Positions 7,589-16,825 of a DNA stretch of 64,000 bases are shown in pieces. The stretch's first letter is position 1; the number at the start of each line of letters is the position of its first letter. The DNA lies in assembly GCF_900142215.1 (NCBI RefSeq), contig NZ_FRAC01000013.1:1-64000 (forward strand), written 5' to 3'. This DNA comes from Anaerocolumna jejuensis DSM 15929. GTDB lineage: Bacteria; Bacillota; Clostridia; Lachnospirales; Lachnospiraceae. The notes under the pieces are model-generated. The model did no database searches. It was not told the DNA's origin and saw only the letters and a program-made list of their open reading frames with translations. A program made the translations under genes and the position numbers.

Positions 7589-8485
7589 ATGAAAAACGAT
7601 GATATCTTTCTAAATCAAAATAAGAAATCCATAACCCAGGGTAATTCCTTCCTGAATAAAGGAGGCAAGGGCAAAGAAATTTGGGTATATATAATATTAG
7701 GTATCTGGGCACTTATTAACCTGTTCCCTGTCTATTGGATGTTTACCTTCTCACTCAAGAGTAATGAGGAAATATTCGGAGATAATGTTGCCGGTCTTCC
7801 GAAAGAGTGGCTGTGGTCAAACTATGAAAAGGCAATGGGTGTTGGACATATTGGTAAATATTTCTTAAATAGTACCATTATTGCCATTGTGACCATTGCA
7901 ATAGTTATGCTGTTTTCACTTATGGCAACCTTTACCCTGACAAGATTTATTTGGAAGGGAAGGAAGCGAATGAACGCATTTTTTATGCTTGGTTTGACGA
8001 TACCTATTCATGCGGCAATTGTGCCTATCTATGTCACACTTTCAAAACTGCATTTACTCAATTCTTATTTGTCTCTTATTATTCCCTACGCTGCCTTTTC
8101 ATTAGCGATGGGGATACTTATTTGCACAGGCTTTATGCAAGAATTGCCCATGGATCTCGATGAAGCAGCATGTATCGATGGCTGCGGTGTATGGGGGATT
8201 TTCTTCCGAATTATAGTACCGCTGATGAAGCCGGCTGTGGCAACAGTGTCAATTTACACGTTCCTGCAGTGCTGGAACGAGCTGATGTTTGCGAACGTCT
8301 TTATTAGTGATTCTGCACACAAAACACTGCCTGTCGGTGTGCAGGCCCTTTCAGGACAGTATACGACGGATTGGGGGCCTATAGGTGCGGCGTTGGTTTT
8401 AGCAACATTCCCGACGCTCATATTCTACGTATTCTTTAGTAAGAAAATACAAGATAGCTTCATTGCTGGAGCAATCAAGGGCTAG
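7589..8485 (+). CDS. Sugar ABC transporter permease, MalG/UgpE type
   Basis: The 298-residue partner permease has a long cytoplasmic N terminus (about 1-35) and six membrane segments. Its EAA loop reads DLDEAACIDGCGVWGIFFRIIVPLMKP, and the family C-terminal ending is FIAGAIKG. AAGGAGGA (7573-7580) lies inside the end of the previous gene and fixes the ATG at 7589. With the upstream permease it forms the membrane channel for the lipoprotein at 5229. Confidence 0.9.
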   Translation: MKNDDIFLNQNKKSITQGNSFLNKGGKGKEIWVYIILGIWALINLFPVYWMFTFSLKSNEEIFGDNVAGLPKEWLWSNYEKAMGVGHIGKYFLNSTIIAIVTIAIVMLFSLMATFTLTRFIWKGRKRMNAFFMLGLTIPIHAAIVPIYVTLSKLHLLNSYLSLIIPYAAFSLAMGILICTGFMQELPMDLDEAACIDGCGVWGIFFRIIVPLMKPAVATVSIYTFLQCWNELMFANVFISDSAHKTLPVGVQALSGQYTTDWGPIGAALVLATFPTLIFYVFFSKKIQDSFIAGAIKG

Positions 8486-8512
8486 TGATAAGCTAATATT
8501 TTGTATCAGATG

Positions 8513-8570
8513 GGTTTCGGGCTTTGTTTAAATAGCTTTATACTTAACAGAGTCGGAAACCTTTTGTTTT
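8513..8570 (+). terminator. Terminator of the first sugar transporter operon
   Basis: GGTTTC pairs with GGAAACC (8513-8518, 8555-8561) and an inner GGCTTTG pairs with CAGAGTC, followed by TTTTGTTTT. This separates the transporter genes from the two-component genes. Confidence 0.7.
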
Positions 8571-8633
8571 ATGTTACTTTTTACAGCCCAGCCAAATTCC
8601 ACTGCTATGTATCCTGATTTTGAATGCACTATG

Positions 8634-8662
8634 TTGAAAATAAATAGTAGATGTGATACGAT
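8634..8662 (+). promoter_or_regulatory. Probable promoter of the two-component genes
   Basis: TTGAAA (8634-8639), a 17-nt spacer and TACGAT (8657-8662) with a TGA just before the -10 (extended -10 type) lie about 65 nt upstream of the kinase start and after the terminator at 8513-8570. Confidence 0.45.
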
Positions 8663-8728
8663 AACGTATGGTAAGGAATGTAATAATATGGTAAAAATAG
8701 AATTTATATACATGATTGAGGTGTAGAA

Positions 8729-10498
8729 ATGAGGCATGGCGGCAAAAGGTTAAAACGCGATATTAAAATGTCGCTGCAGCAAACGATCCTGTTAATGCTT
8801 TTTATTCTGCTGTTATTTTTCTGTATGATGTTTATGATAGCAACCTCTATCATAATCAAGAAAACTGAAGATGATTTCAAAATAAGAACATCGGAAACGG
8901 CGGTCAATAATGTGGTTTCCACCATCAAAGCAAGTTTGGTGAACTACAATTATTTATCACGTCTGATCATGGTCAATGATAGAGTCGTGGGATTTTTAAA
9001 AGCGGAAGAAATAGATAGAGATAAGATATATGAAGCACGAAGTAGTATATCTGAAATACAAATTTTGTATAGCAATATTGATTCGGTATATATCTTGCGT
9101 AACGATGGTGAGCATGTAAGTACAGGAATAGGTGATTATTCTATCGATATGAACAGCTCAGAGCGTTCTGATATATTGGATGCACATGGTACCACAGTTT
9201 TTTCAATTAATGGCAACGGTACGTTTATAAAAATGGGCGGTAAGCCATTGCTTACTATGTCGCGCGCAGTATACGATATTAATTCACAAAAGCTCTTGGG
9301 GATCCTTAGAATGAACATATCAAGTAATGTATTTGATGATACATTTACGCTGCAGAATTCCGGCGGTATGTGTATACTTGATAGCTATGGTACACTTCTA
9401 TGTGGTAATAAAGAAATTGGCTCATTGTATGATAGTGATTACAATAGTGAAAGTATGGTATATAAGAATATTCGCTTGGGTGGTGAGAAGAAGACTCTAA
9501 CCGGTAGACTGGCAGTAAAGCCATTGGTTGTTTTGTGTGCGAGCGGCAAGGGCGCAGAGGCACTACCGCGGGATACGATATATGCGCTGATGTTGACTCT
9601 GACAGCATTTATCCTGTCGTTCATGGTATGTGCTTGGTTTATTACAGTTAATATTGCACGGCCTATCAGAAATCTGAGTGCAGCAATGGAACGCACGAGG
9701 TCATCTGGGTGGCTTAAGAAGATTGATACCGAAATGCCAAACAATGAAATTGGCAGGTTGGCTGAAAGCTACAATAGCATGATAGAATATCTTAACCAAC
9801 TGTTCAATCGCCAGCTGGAGGATGAAAAGAATGTGCAGAAAGCGGAAATGCGTGTGCTCCAGGAGCAGATAAAGCCACATTTTCTTTATAATACGCTGGA
9901 AACTATCAGCTATATGGCAGTGCAGGAGAATGCATGTAAAGTACATGATGCACTGGAGACACTGGGTAGCTTTTACCGCAATTTTCTTAGCAAAGGTGAT
10001 CGTGAGATACCACTACAGCGTGAGCTGCGTATTACACAGGATTACCTCTCCCTGCAAAAGATGCGGTATGGAGATATATTTGAGGATGAATATATCCTTG
10101 ACGATACCACGCTCAATTACATGGTACCTAAGCTAATTCTTCAACCGCTTGTGGAAAACTGTATCTACCATGGAGTGCGCCCCAAGGGAGAAAAGTGTGT
10201 TATTCGTATTACCATCCGCATGGAAGAGGGTGGTTTGTACATAATTGTGTATGATTCTGGCGTTGGTATGAGTACCGAGCAGATAAAGAACGTGCTGGAG
10301 GCAAGCAGGGAGGATGACATAAAGATACTGTCAGGCTTCGGTCTGCGTGGCACCATCAATCGGATTCGCTATTACTATGACTATGATAACGTAATACAGA
10401 TACGCAGTGAGCCGGGCGAATATACAGAAATTGAAATATACATTCCTAAGATGAGGGAAATGAAAACAGAGGGGGGGAAATCATGTACCGAGTTATGA
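8729..10498 (+). CDS. Sensor histidine kinase, YesM (LytS-like) type
   Basis: The 589-residue membrane kinase has TM1 (about 18-40), a large extracellular sensor region (about 45-285), TM2 (about 286-310), a HAMP linker and a His_kinase domain. The phospho-acceptor is H384 in EQIKPHFLYNTLE. The C-terminal ATPase contains LILQPLVENCIYHGV (N box) and YDSGVGMS (G1). YesM kinases partner with YesN regulators and control adjacent sugar transporters. Its 3' end overlaps the regulator gene by 16 nt, so the two are translationally coupled. Confidence 0.9.
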   Translation: MRHGGKRLKRDIKMSLQQTILLMLFILLLFFCMMFMIATSIIIKKTEDDFKIRTSETAVNNVVSTIKASLVNYNYLSRLIMVNDRVVGFLKAEEIDRDKIYEARSSISEIQILYSNIDSVYILRNDGEHVSTGIGDYSIDMNSSERSDILDAHGTTVFSINGNGTFIKMGGKPLLTMSRAVYDINSQKLLGILRMNISSNVFDDTFTLQNSGGMCILDSYGTLLCGNKEIGSLYDSDYNSESMVYKNIRLGGEKKTLTGRLAVKPLVVLCASGKGAEALPRDTIYALMLTLTAFILSFMVCAWFITVNIARPIRNLSAAMERTRSSGWLKKIDTEMPNNEIGRLAESYNSMIEYLNQLFNRQLEDEKNVQKAEMRVLQEQIKPHFLYNTLETISYMAVQENACKVHDALETLGSFYRNFLSKGDREIPLQRELRITQDYLSLQKMRYGDIFEDEYILDDTTLNYMVPKLILQPLVENCIYHGVRPKGEKCVIRITIRMEEGGLYIIVYDSGVGMSTEQIKNVLEASREDDIKILSGFGLRGTINRIRYYYDYDNVIQIRSEPGEYTEIEIYIPKMREMKTEGGKSCTEL

Positions 10499-11220
10499 TT
10501 ATTGACGATGAGACGTCTGCTCGCAGGCTGCTACAGGTATCCGTAGATTGGCAATCATTTGATATGGAATTGGTGGGTGAGGCGGCCAGCGGTATAGAAG
10601 CTATTAACATCATTGATGATTTGCGGCCGGATATTGCTTTTGTTGACATTTCCATGCCTTTTATGAATGGAATAGAATTCACACAAATAGCAAAGATGCG
10701 ATATAGAGACTTGGTGATTATCATTTTGACCGGATTTGATGATTTTGAGTATGCACGTCAGTGTATTCGTCTGCAGGTGGTAGAGTATATGCTGAAACCA
10801 ATTGTTCGGCAGGAGTTGACCGAGGTGTTAACCAAAATAAAGGAAAATCTGGATAAATACAATACTCGTACACAGGAGATTGGACCAGATATTACTCCAT
10901 CTGTGATTGGGCAGATAACGCAGTATTTACGTGAAAATTTTACGGATTCCAGCATCAATCTAACCTCTGTGGCGCAGCAATTTGGATTTAATCCGAGCTA
11001 TCTTAGCCGGAAATTTAAACAGGAAACAGGAGAGAGCTTTGTGGAATTTCTTATCAAGTGCCGGATGGAACGGGCGATTGGGTTAGCCAGAACAAGTATG
11101 AAGATGTTCTATACGGCCAATGCTGTCGGAATCCCTGACCCGAACTACTTCGGACGCTGCTTCAAAAAATATTCGGGCATCAGCTATTCGGAATATGTCA
11201 GCTTGCATACCTCGCAGTAA
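10483..11220 (+). CDS. Response regulator, short YesN type (REC plus AraC HTH)
   Basis: The 245-residue regulator has a receiver domain (about 1-120; DD at 8-9, phospho-Asp D55 in FVDISMPFMNG, Lys in YMLKPI). A two-helix-turn-helix AraC domain (about 145-245) follows, with INLTSVAQQFGFNPSYLSRKFKQETGESF and the ending PDPNYFGRCFKKYSGIS. Most YesN proteins are about 500 residues with a middle domain, as in the second copy at 46110; here REC joins AraC directly. It probably activates the transporter operon at 5229. GGGGGGAAA precedes the ATG. Confidence 0.88.
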   Translation: MYRVMIIDDETSARRLLQVSVDWQSFDMELVGEAASGIEAINIIDDLRPDIAFVDISMPFMNGIEFTQIAKMRYRDLVIIILTGFDDFEYARQCIRLQVVEYMLKPIVRQELTEVLTKIKENLDKYNTRTQEIGPDITPSVIGQITQYLRENFTDSSINLTSVAQQFGFNPSYLSRKFKQETGESFVEFLIKCRMERAIGLARTSMKMFYTANAVGIPDPNYFGRCFKKYSGISYSEYVSLHTSQ

Positions 11221-11266
11221 ACTTTTTTCATATTTAGTTACATACAAGGGGATAGGATATAAGCTT

Positions 11267-11309
11267 AAAAAACCCTTCCTGAACCGTCAAAGTACAGGGA
11301 AGGGTTTTT
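11267..11309. terminator. Bidirectional terminator
   Basis: AAAAAACCCTTCCTG and CAGGGAAGGGTTTTT (11267-11281, 11295-11309) form a perfect stem with A and T runs on the two sides. It can end both the two-component operon and the convergent gene at 11346. Confidence 0.85.
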
Positions 11310-11345
11310 ACATTAGCGGCATATCAAATAAATTTACACGGAGGT

Positions 11346-12878
11346 TTATCTCGTTTTTATATCGATAAGGGACTGGGGAACGAGAGATGTGTCAAGAGCT
11401 GGTCTTCGATTTTCTCTGTATGTCCATACCTCTAAGTCATACTCAAAATATTCTAAAGTTTGAGGAGATTTATTTTTCGATAATTCACCATTGAGCTTTA
11501 CATTTTTACAGTCTTTAGAGGCTTTCATAATGTGCCACTCCTTATTATAGTAAACAATATTAGCATAGGTAGAGAAATGTGTGTTCCAAAATTGATTAAT
11601 ACCCTGGGGTAAGATTGTTTCACATGGCAGACCGGCAGCTCTCATCATAGCGACAGTAAGATTGGAGAAGCCATAATCAATCATTACTTTCCCTTTAAAT
11701 GCAGCATATGTTTTATCTGCTCGTGGATCATAATGTTCTGACATAATATAGAACATACCATAGTCGGTTATGGATAAACCGTCTAAGTTATAGTAGCATT
11801 CTGATATAATCCATTTATAAATGCGTTGTGCTTTTTCTCTGTCACTGGTGGCCCCCTTCGTAATGGAAGCGGCTTTCTTTTTTATGGCAGTCCATTGCTT
11901 ATCCGTAAGGTCTTTAGGTTTTGCTTTGGCAGCTTTCAGATATTTCTTTGTGCTAATTGAACGAAGGTATTTTTCAGCCGGCCGGTAATAATTACTTTTA
12001 GAGAAAACATGTTGTTCATTAAATGCAAGGTTACCATCAGTGTCTTTTGCCTTTTTATATAAGGTTAAAGATTTTTGAGGAACCTTTACATAAGGACTCG
12101 AAAAATATGGGGATACTAAAGGCGGCTTAGCTCCTTTGAATACAATAAAGGGTATTTCATTCAGATAATCATCTATTCTTTTAATTGTCTTCGGAAAAAC
12201 TACCTTTTTAATGGAGACATATCTGGGAATAGCCCCATCAATAATGTGTTCTACCCCTTCTTTAACAGTTAGTGTGCTCATATCAGATACATTAAACAAG
12301 TAGGCAGTTTTTCCATCATAGCTGTATAGATTATTATTTTCTGTTTTCAGGTATTTGCTGTCCTTGGAAACACTTATCTTTTTCACAGTCGTATAATCAA
12401 AGGCATTGTTGCCAAGCTTTTTTACGGAGGCAGGAATATTCAAGGTGAGATTTTCATAATTGTCAAAACAATGATCTGTGATTTCTGTAACAGTATCCGG
12501 CAATACTAAATTCAGGTTTTTTAATTTACCTGCACCGGAAATGGATGTAATGACATAGCTATAATCATCTGATTGGAAGACAGATGGCAGTGTAAGTGTT
12601 TTACCGGATACATCCAATGCCTTATTTTCAACAGAGATTGAAGTGACTCGAGCTTCACTGGGGGTATCTTCATTAATACGAAGTATGCTTGTAGTTAATT
12701 TGTAAGGCGTGCCATCACTGAAGGTGCCTTCATAAGATGGAGTACCACCTATGTAATGATAGTATTCCTTTCCATTGATTGTTACAGATGCATCAGCAGC
12801 TTCTATGTTAAATAAAAAAATAGTTATTAAACTGAAGCATACAAATAGATTTGATAATAGCACTTTTTTGATTTTCAT
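11346..12878 (-). CDS. Secreted BspA-type LRR protein with a transglutaminase-like fold
   Basis: The 510-residue protein has a signal peptide (about 1-30) and a BspA-type leucine-rich region (about 90-260, with TVTEITDHCFDNYENLTLNIP and SVKKLGNNAFDYTTVKKI). A transglutaminase-like domain follows (about 330-490, from DREKAQRIYKWIISECYYN). Active members have a Cys in a VCxGYS-type motif; here the aligned stretch reads KVMIDYGFSNLTVAMMRAAG and no Cys is present. His remains in NTHFSTYANIVYY. It is therefore probably a non-catalytic surface or binding protein. It is convergent with the regulator gene and shares the terminator at 11267. Confidence 0.75.
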   Translation of the reverse strand: MKIKKVLLSNLFVCFSLITIFLFNIEAADASVTINGKEYYHYIGGTPSYEGTFSDGTPYKLTTSILRINEDTPSEARVTSISVENKALDVSGKTLTLPSVFQSDDYSYVITSISGAGKLKNLNLVLPDTVTEITDHCFDNYENLTLNIPASVKKLGNNAFDYTTVKKISVSKDSKYLKTENNNLYSYDGKTAYLFNVSDMSTLTVKEGVEHIIDGAIPRYVSIKKVVFPKTIKRIDDYLNEIPFIVFKGAKPPLVSPYFSSPYVKVPQKSLTLYKKAKDTDGNLAFNEQHVFSKSNYYRPAEKYLRSISTKKYLKAAKAKPKDLTDKQWTAIKKKAASITKGATSDREKAQRIYKWIISECYYNLDGLSITDYGMFYIMSEHYDPRADKTYAAFKGKVMIDYGFSNLTVAMMRAAGLPCETILPQGINQFWNTHFSTYANIVYYNKEWHIMKASKDCKNVKLNGELSKNKSPQTLEYFEYDLEVWTYRENRRPALDTSLVPQSLIDIKTR

Positions 12879-13084
12879 GCTTATTGTCTCCTGTCTTTGG
12901 TGTAATAAATTCTTTCAAATAGCTAATGTTCTAATTATACTGATAAAATGTTAAAAAATCTACAAATTAATTCCTTTTTGTCACATACTAAGGTATAATG
13001 GAAATAATGCTTTCACGCTGCAATAATTTCAGTTTATGCAGTAATGGGAATACGCAATTTTGTGAGAAAGGCTTGGTTATTAAT

Positions 13085-14485
13085 ATGAAAAAAAGACTAA
13101 TTATGTATTGTTTATTAATGATTATTTTGGCGTTTTCAGTAAAGAAAACTCTTGCGGCAGAAAATGCCGATTATTTTACAATTGGCGGGTATGTCGGCTT
13201 AATGGAATCATATGCAGGGGAGAGTATAACGGATGATGAGCTGTCACACAGCGATGCTTTCATTACAAAAGCAGAAGCAGCTTATTACACAAACATTACA
13301 TATGAGAATACATACGGTACAAGTTATGATGATAAACTATATAATCAGGTCAAAGAGAATGGACGAATATCGGATTTAAATAAGATAGATGTAAGTTACC
13401 GCGATTCCGTAGTAAAATGTTTTATACGAGGAATAATGGTAGGTGATTCTGAAGGGGCATATACCCAAAGCAGAAAATTTAAGGGTAAAGACTTTTTAAG
13501 TGTCAAGGAAGGCAAAAATATATTGAAATGCTTGAAAGATGAAAAGAGCAGAAGGAAAATAAGTTCAGATGGCCAGTTAATCAGAACAACAAAATTGCCC
13601 AGAAATTATGCTGATTTTCCTTATATATTAGAGGCCTTTCCTAACGGGTTTTATGAAAAAAAATTTGAATTTATGAGTTATCTTTCCAACCCGGTAAAAG
13701 ATGTGAGACAAAAAACAATGAGCGAAATTATTCGCTCAAAAGGATGTCTTCCTGTAAAAGGAGCAGAAGGCTGGTATAAATCGAAAAAAAGCTTATTTGG
13801 TATTAATACCTTTCAAACACCTGCTGACATAAAAAAAGGTTCAGAAAGTTATTACGACTTCAGTGATGATTATGAGTATAAATATACGCTCTGGAACAGT
13901 GAAAATGAGGCACTAAGATTAAAATGGGCTCATTTAGTGGAAGATTATATTAATCATAAATATAGCGTAAATTACAAGACAATTGATAAAAAATGGGATA
14001 AGGAAATGGGGAAATTAATTGGTATTTCCTCTGGCTCTAATGACTTAAAACAATATATAAAGAACGTGAAAGCCAACAAGGTTATAATTGAATTAAAACA
14101 AGTAACAGTTGAGCCCTCAACCTTATATAACTATGATGGCTATTATATGAGAGCCTATGTGAAATACCGCGTAAAATCTGCAAATAGCCTGAAAGATCTG
14201 TCGAAGGTGTTTTTAAAAGATTACAGTGGAAATGCTGAAATAAAGGTTAAAAACCTGAAAAAAGGTAAGTGGATGGAAATGATTATTGATATCCGATATG
14301 GTACAAATATAGTAAAAACGAATGCCACCCTAAATGATATCGAGGATTATTTTGTAGTATCTAAAGGAGTCTATGACTATGATGCTAATTTATATGGTAA
14401 GATGCAGGCACCGGTTTCAGGTTATAAAATGGCTAAAGTAAATAGCGGCGAATATAAGGGAAATTATAGATGGGTTTTAAAGTAA
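13085..14485 (+). CDS. Secreted protein of unknown function with weak SLH-like segment
   Basis: The 466-residue product starts MKKRLIMYCLLMIILAF, a signal peptide ending near TLAA-ENAD. A longer frame from 12998 adds 29 residues without export features and is rejected. Residues about 80-150 (DSVVKCFIRGIMVGDSEGAYTQSRKFKGKDFLS) resemble a degenerate S-layer homology repeat; the rest is Lys- and Tyr-rich and not recognised. It is divergent from the LRR/transglutaminase-like gene and may work with it at the cell surface, but only proximity supports that. Confidence 0.7.
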   Translation: MKKRLIMYCLLMIILAFSVKKTLAAENADYFTIGGYVGLMESYAGESITDDELSHSDAFITKAEAAYYTNITYENTYGTSYDDKLYNQVKENGRISDLNKIDVSYRDSVVKCFIRGIMVGDSEGAYTQSRKFKGKDFLSVKEGKNILKCLKDEKSRRKISSDGQLIRTTKLPRNYADFPYILEAFPNGFYEKKFEFMSYLSNPVKDVRQKTMSEIIRSKGCLPVKGAEGWYKSKKSLFGINTFQTPADIKKGSESYYDFSDDYEYKYTLWNSENEALRLKWAHLVEDYINHKYSVNYKTIDKKWDKEMGKLIGISSGSNDLKQYIKNVKANKVIIELKQVTVEPSTLYNYDGYYMRAYVKYRVKSANSLKDLSKVFLKDYSGNAEIKVKNLKKGKWMEMIIDIRYGTNIVKTNATLNDIEDYFVVSKGVYDYDANLYGKMQAPVSGYKMAKVNSGEYKGNYRWVLK

Positions 14486-14504
14486 CAAATAAAAGAACAA
14501 TGTA

Positions 14505-14640
14505 AATTGCTCATCAGTGAAACGCAGCAGTACAGACCATTGTGAATCAGGCAACTGGTTGAAAACTTAAGTTAGACTGTTATTGAATACCGAATAACAA
14601 ATATATATTCGCACCCTATCAGAGATGGTAGGGTGCTTTT
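14505..14640 (+). repeat. Dispersed intergenic element, copy 4 (complete, with terminator)
   Basis: The head TTGCTCATCAGTGAAACGCAG begins about 20 nt after the stop of the secreted protein gene. The middle has ACTTAAGTTAGACTG and the tail is a 10-bp terminator stem, GCACCCTATC / GGTAGGGTGC, plus TTTT. The tail matches that of copy 1 almost base for base. Confidence 0.65.
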
Positions 14641-14802
14641 GTGATTGAGCTAACAATAAAATGTGCTTCTGTGCCAGGTAAATGGACAGATAGGAAAGTT
14701 TTGACTATAATACAAACAAATATAAAAAATGTTTATTAATGAATAGACAAAATGCTAATAATGTTGTACAATATCTGTGTAGTATAATGAAGGAGTGATG
14801 AT

Positions 14803-15567
14803 TTGGAAAATAAAATTTTTTTTTGGAATTCATCAGTTAATGAGATAGTAATGGGGTATAAGGAAAGCAAAGAAGCTTATCAATGCACATTTTGTGAAAG
14901 TAAATTTGAAAAAGGGCGTATTTTCACTATGAATGATACGCTATATGATGCTTTTGGCGCGGTAAATCAACATTGTAAAGCAGAGCATGGCTTTACTGCG
15001 GATTATTTATTAAACCAGGAACCTTCAATTCTGGGTATTTCCGAGATACAGCAGCAGATATTGAAACTGATGTCAGAGGGCAGAGATGATAAAACAATCG
15101 CTAATATTGTTGGAATAGCTCCATCCACTGTGAGAAATCATCGTTTTAAGCTAAGAGAAAAAGAAAAGCAGGCAAAACTTTTTCTGGCTTTAATGCAGTC
15201 TCTGGAGGATAAGACCAGCCGATCCATTAACCAATCGGACGCTGGTGTAATTGAAGAAATACATCAATCGGCTACCATGATTGATGACAGATACAATATC
15301 ACAGATGATGAAAGGGAAAAAGTAATTAAGGCATATATGAATGTGAATGGTGCTTTGATTCAATTTCCGGCAAAAGAAAAGAAAAAGATCATTATACTAA
15401 GAGAAATAATGAAGAATTTTAAACCTAACCTAGATTATCAAGAAAGAGAAGTTAACAGGATTTTAGAAAGAATCTATAATGATTATGCTACATTACGCAG
15501 AGCATTAATAGAATATGGTTTTTTTGACCGTTCAGATGATTGCAGCGTGTACAGGGTTAAAGATTAG
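14803..15567 (+). CDS. DUF2087-domain regulator with LuxR-type HTH
   Basis: The 254-residue protein uses a TTG start at 14803, 5 nt after AAGGAGTG; the nearby ATG at 14798 is out of frame. It has an N-terminal Cys/His region, CTFCESKFEKG...HCKAEHGF (about 27-65), that could bind Zn. A LuxR/GerE-like helix-turn-helix (about 83-112: QQILKLMSEGRDDKTIANIVGIAPSTVRNH) is followed by DUF2087 (about 165-254, ending LRRALIEYGFFDRSDDCSVYRV). Proteins of this layout are presumed transcription factors; the signal is unknown. It is a single gene. Confidence 0.8.
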   Translation: MENKIFFWNSSVNEIVMGYKESKEAYQCTFCESKFEKGRIFTMNDTLYDAFGAVNQHCKAEHGFTADYLLNQEPSILGISEIQQQILKLMSEGRDDKTIANIVGIAPSTVRNHRFKLREKEKQAKLFLALMQSLEDKTSRSINQSDAGVIEEIHQSATMIDDRYNITDDEREKVIKAYMNVNGALIQFPAKEKKKIIILREIMKNFKPNLDYQEREVNRILERIYNDYATLRRALIEYGFFDRSDDCSVYRVKD

Positions 15568-15649
15568 ATAATTAGGATAAAAAATATTTAGTATTCTTGG
15601 AGGTTGATAGGTTGAAAAATAAATAGCAATTTTCACCCTATGTATAAAA

Positions 15650-15671
15650 GAATATCAAATATTTGATATTC
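15650..15671. promoter_or_regulatory. Perfect 22-bp palindrome before the GNAT gene
   Basis: GAATATCAAAT (15650-15660) is followed directly by its exact reverse complement (15661-15671). It lies 4 nt before the GAAAGGAG ribosome site. It could be a repressor operator, or in RNA a stem that affects ribosome access. Confidence 0.55.
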
Positions 15672-15686
15672 ACGAAAGGAGTTAAA

Positions 15687-16226
15687 ATGAGATTACCCGA
15701 TAGATGGAGAACAGAAAGATTGATTATACGCAGTTCAGTTTTAGAAGATAGCAGAGAACTCAATCGTATATGTGCATCATGGAAAGATAAAATATATGTG
15801 GAAGGTGAAGGATTTTCTGATGATTTTATAGAAAATTGTATTATGAATGGAGATCTGCCGCCTATAGAGAATGCGGATATATCTAATTTTTATATGATGA
15901 CAATTCAGGATGCAAATGGGCAGATAATCGGTTTCTTTAATTTATATCACGGTTATCCGAATAAGGATACATTGTGGATAGGTATTTTTGTTATAGATTC
16001 TGAATTTCAGGGAAAGGCTTTTGGGCAGGAGGTAATAAAAGCTATTTGTGATGAATGTAAAAAGCTGGAATGCAAATCAATTGGTCTTGGAGTATATTTA
16101 AAAAACTGGAAAGGCCTTCGTTTCTGGAATAATAATGGCTTTAACATTATCACAGGTGTTTATGGTGATAAAGAATATAGTGAAAGTAATTTTTCTTTGA
16201 TGGGATTGCGCAAAGAGATCTGCTAA
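15687..16226 (+). CDS. GNAT-family N-acetyltransferase
   Basis: The 179-residue acetyl-CoA-dependent transferase of the RimJ/RimL-like branch opens with LPDRWRTERLIIRSSVLEDS, the typical start of that branch. The acetyl-CoA-binding segment is IDSEFQGKAFGQEVIKAICDEC, and LGVYLKNWKGLRFWNNNGFN matches the C-terminal motif B. The acceptor is unknown: protein N terminus, small amine or antibiotic are all possible. GAAAGGAG fixes the ATG at 15687; eight codons upstream of it are rejected. Confidence 0.85.
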   Translation: MRLPDRWRTERLIIRSSVLEDSRELNRICASWKDKIYVEGEGFSDDFIENCIMNGDLPPIENADISNFYMMTIQDANGQIIGFFNLYHGYPNKDTLWIGIFVIDSEFQGKAFGQEVIKAICDECKKLECKSIGLGVYLKNWKGLRFWNNNGFNIITGVYGDKEYSESNFSLMGLRKEIC

Positions 16227-16782
16227 TAGTTATGTCATAAGATTATTTCCGTGCAGTATTTTATAATATATGAAGAATGGTAATTTAGAATTTTGTAAGG
16301 AAATTGCTTGATGACTTCAAAGTAATGGATTAAAATACAAATACATTTGCCATGATTAGGTGAAAACAGCCAGGGTAAAAATTATAGATGAATTAGAACC
16401 AAAAATAAATCTCATTATATATTGCTGACTGTTCAGGGTCTAAATAATTTCAATATACAGAAAGGCAGTCCTTTAGGGCTGCTTTTCGCTATATAGAGTC
16501 GGTTAGGAGAGGAAAGCCTATACATAGGTACATAATCTTATAAATTAATCTTTTGAAATTCTGATTTATCCATATATTCCTATACTATCCCATTATTCAA
16601 CTTAATTACCATTAATTAGAAAATATTAGTTGATTTTTTCCATTATTTGATATATATTAATATTTATAAAATTTAACCAAAAATTTAATAGTAAAAGTAT
16701 TATTAGCTGCTTATTGTAATTTACCTCGTTCTAAATAAACTGTCATGTAGTATCTATTGATTAACACTAGAACTAAGAGACT
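16227..16782. other. Long AT-rich gap with a terminator and no convincing gene
   Basis: About 560 nt with only very short frames. One (about 16361-16435, GTG start, VKTARVKIIDELEPKINLII) might be a degraded LytTR-type fragment but is too short to call. A terminator (16462-16486) is described separately. The remainder is strongly AT-rich. Confidence 0.5.
16462..16486 (+). terminator. Intrinsic terminator
   Basis: The stem AAGGCAGTCC / GGGCTGCTT closes around TTTA and runs into TTTTCG. It is nearly the same stem as at 27137-27163. It would end transcripts coming from the GNAT gene 240 nt upstream or from an unrecognised short transcript. Confidence 0.65.
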
Positions 16783-16806
16783 GTGGTTTAACCTGTTTCA
16801 AACCAC
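16783..16806 (+). promoter_or_regulatory. 5'-UTR hairpin before the radical SAM gene
   Basis: GTGGTTT (16783-16789) pairs with AAACCAC (16800-16806) around a 10-nt loop. A CCAATTGG palindrome and the GGTAGGAGG ribosome site follow at once. There is no T run, so it is not a terminator; it may be an operator or control translation. Confidence 0.45.
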
Positions 16807-16825
16807 CAATTGGTAGGAGGAAAAA

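Noticed and set aside
9701..9946. Antisense frames inside the first sensor kinase gene
   Set aside because: These and the similar long antisense frames in 35149-36390, 55487-56443 and 57863-62098 have no ribosome sites and no family wording; they are shadows of coding bias.
16361..16435. Fragment of a LytTR-type regulator
   Set aside because: Only about 22 codons, no recognisable DNA-binding core.
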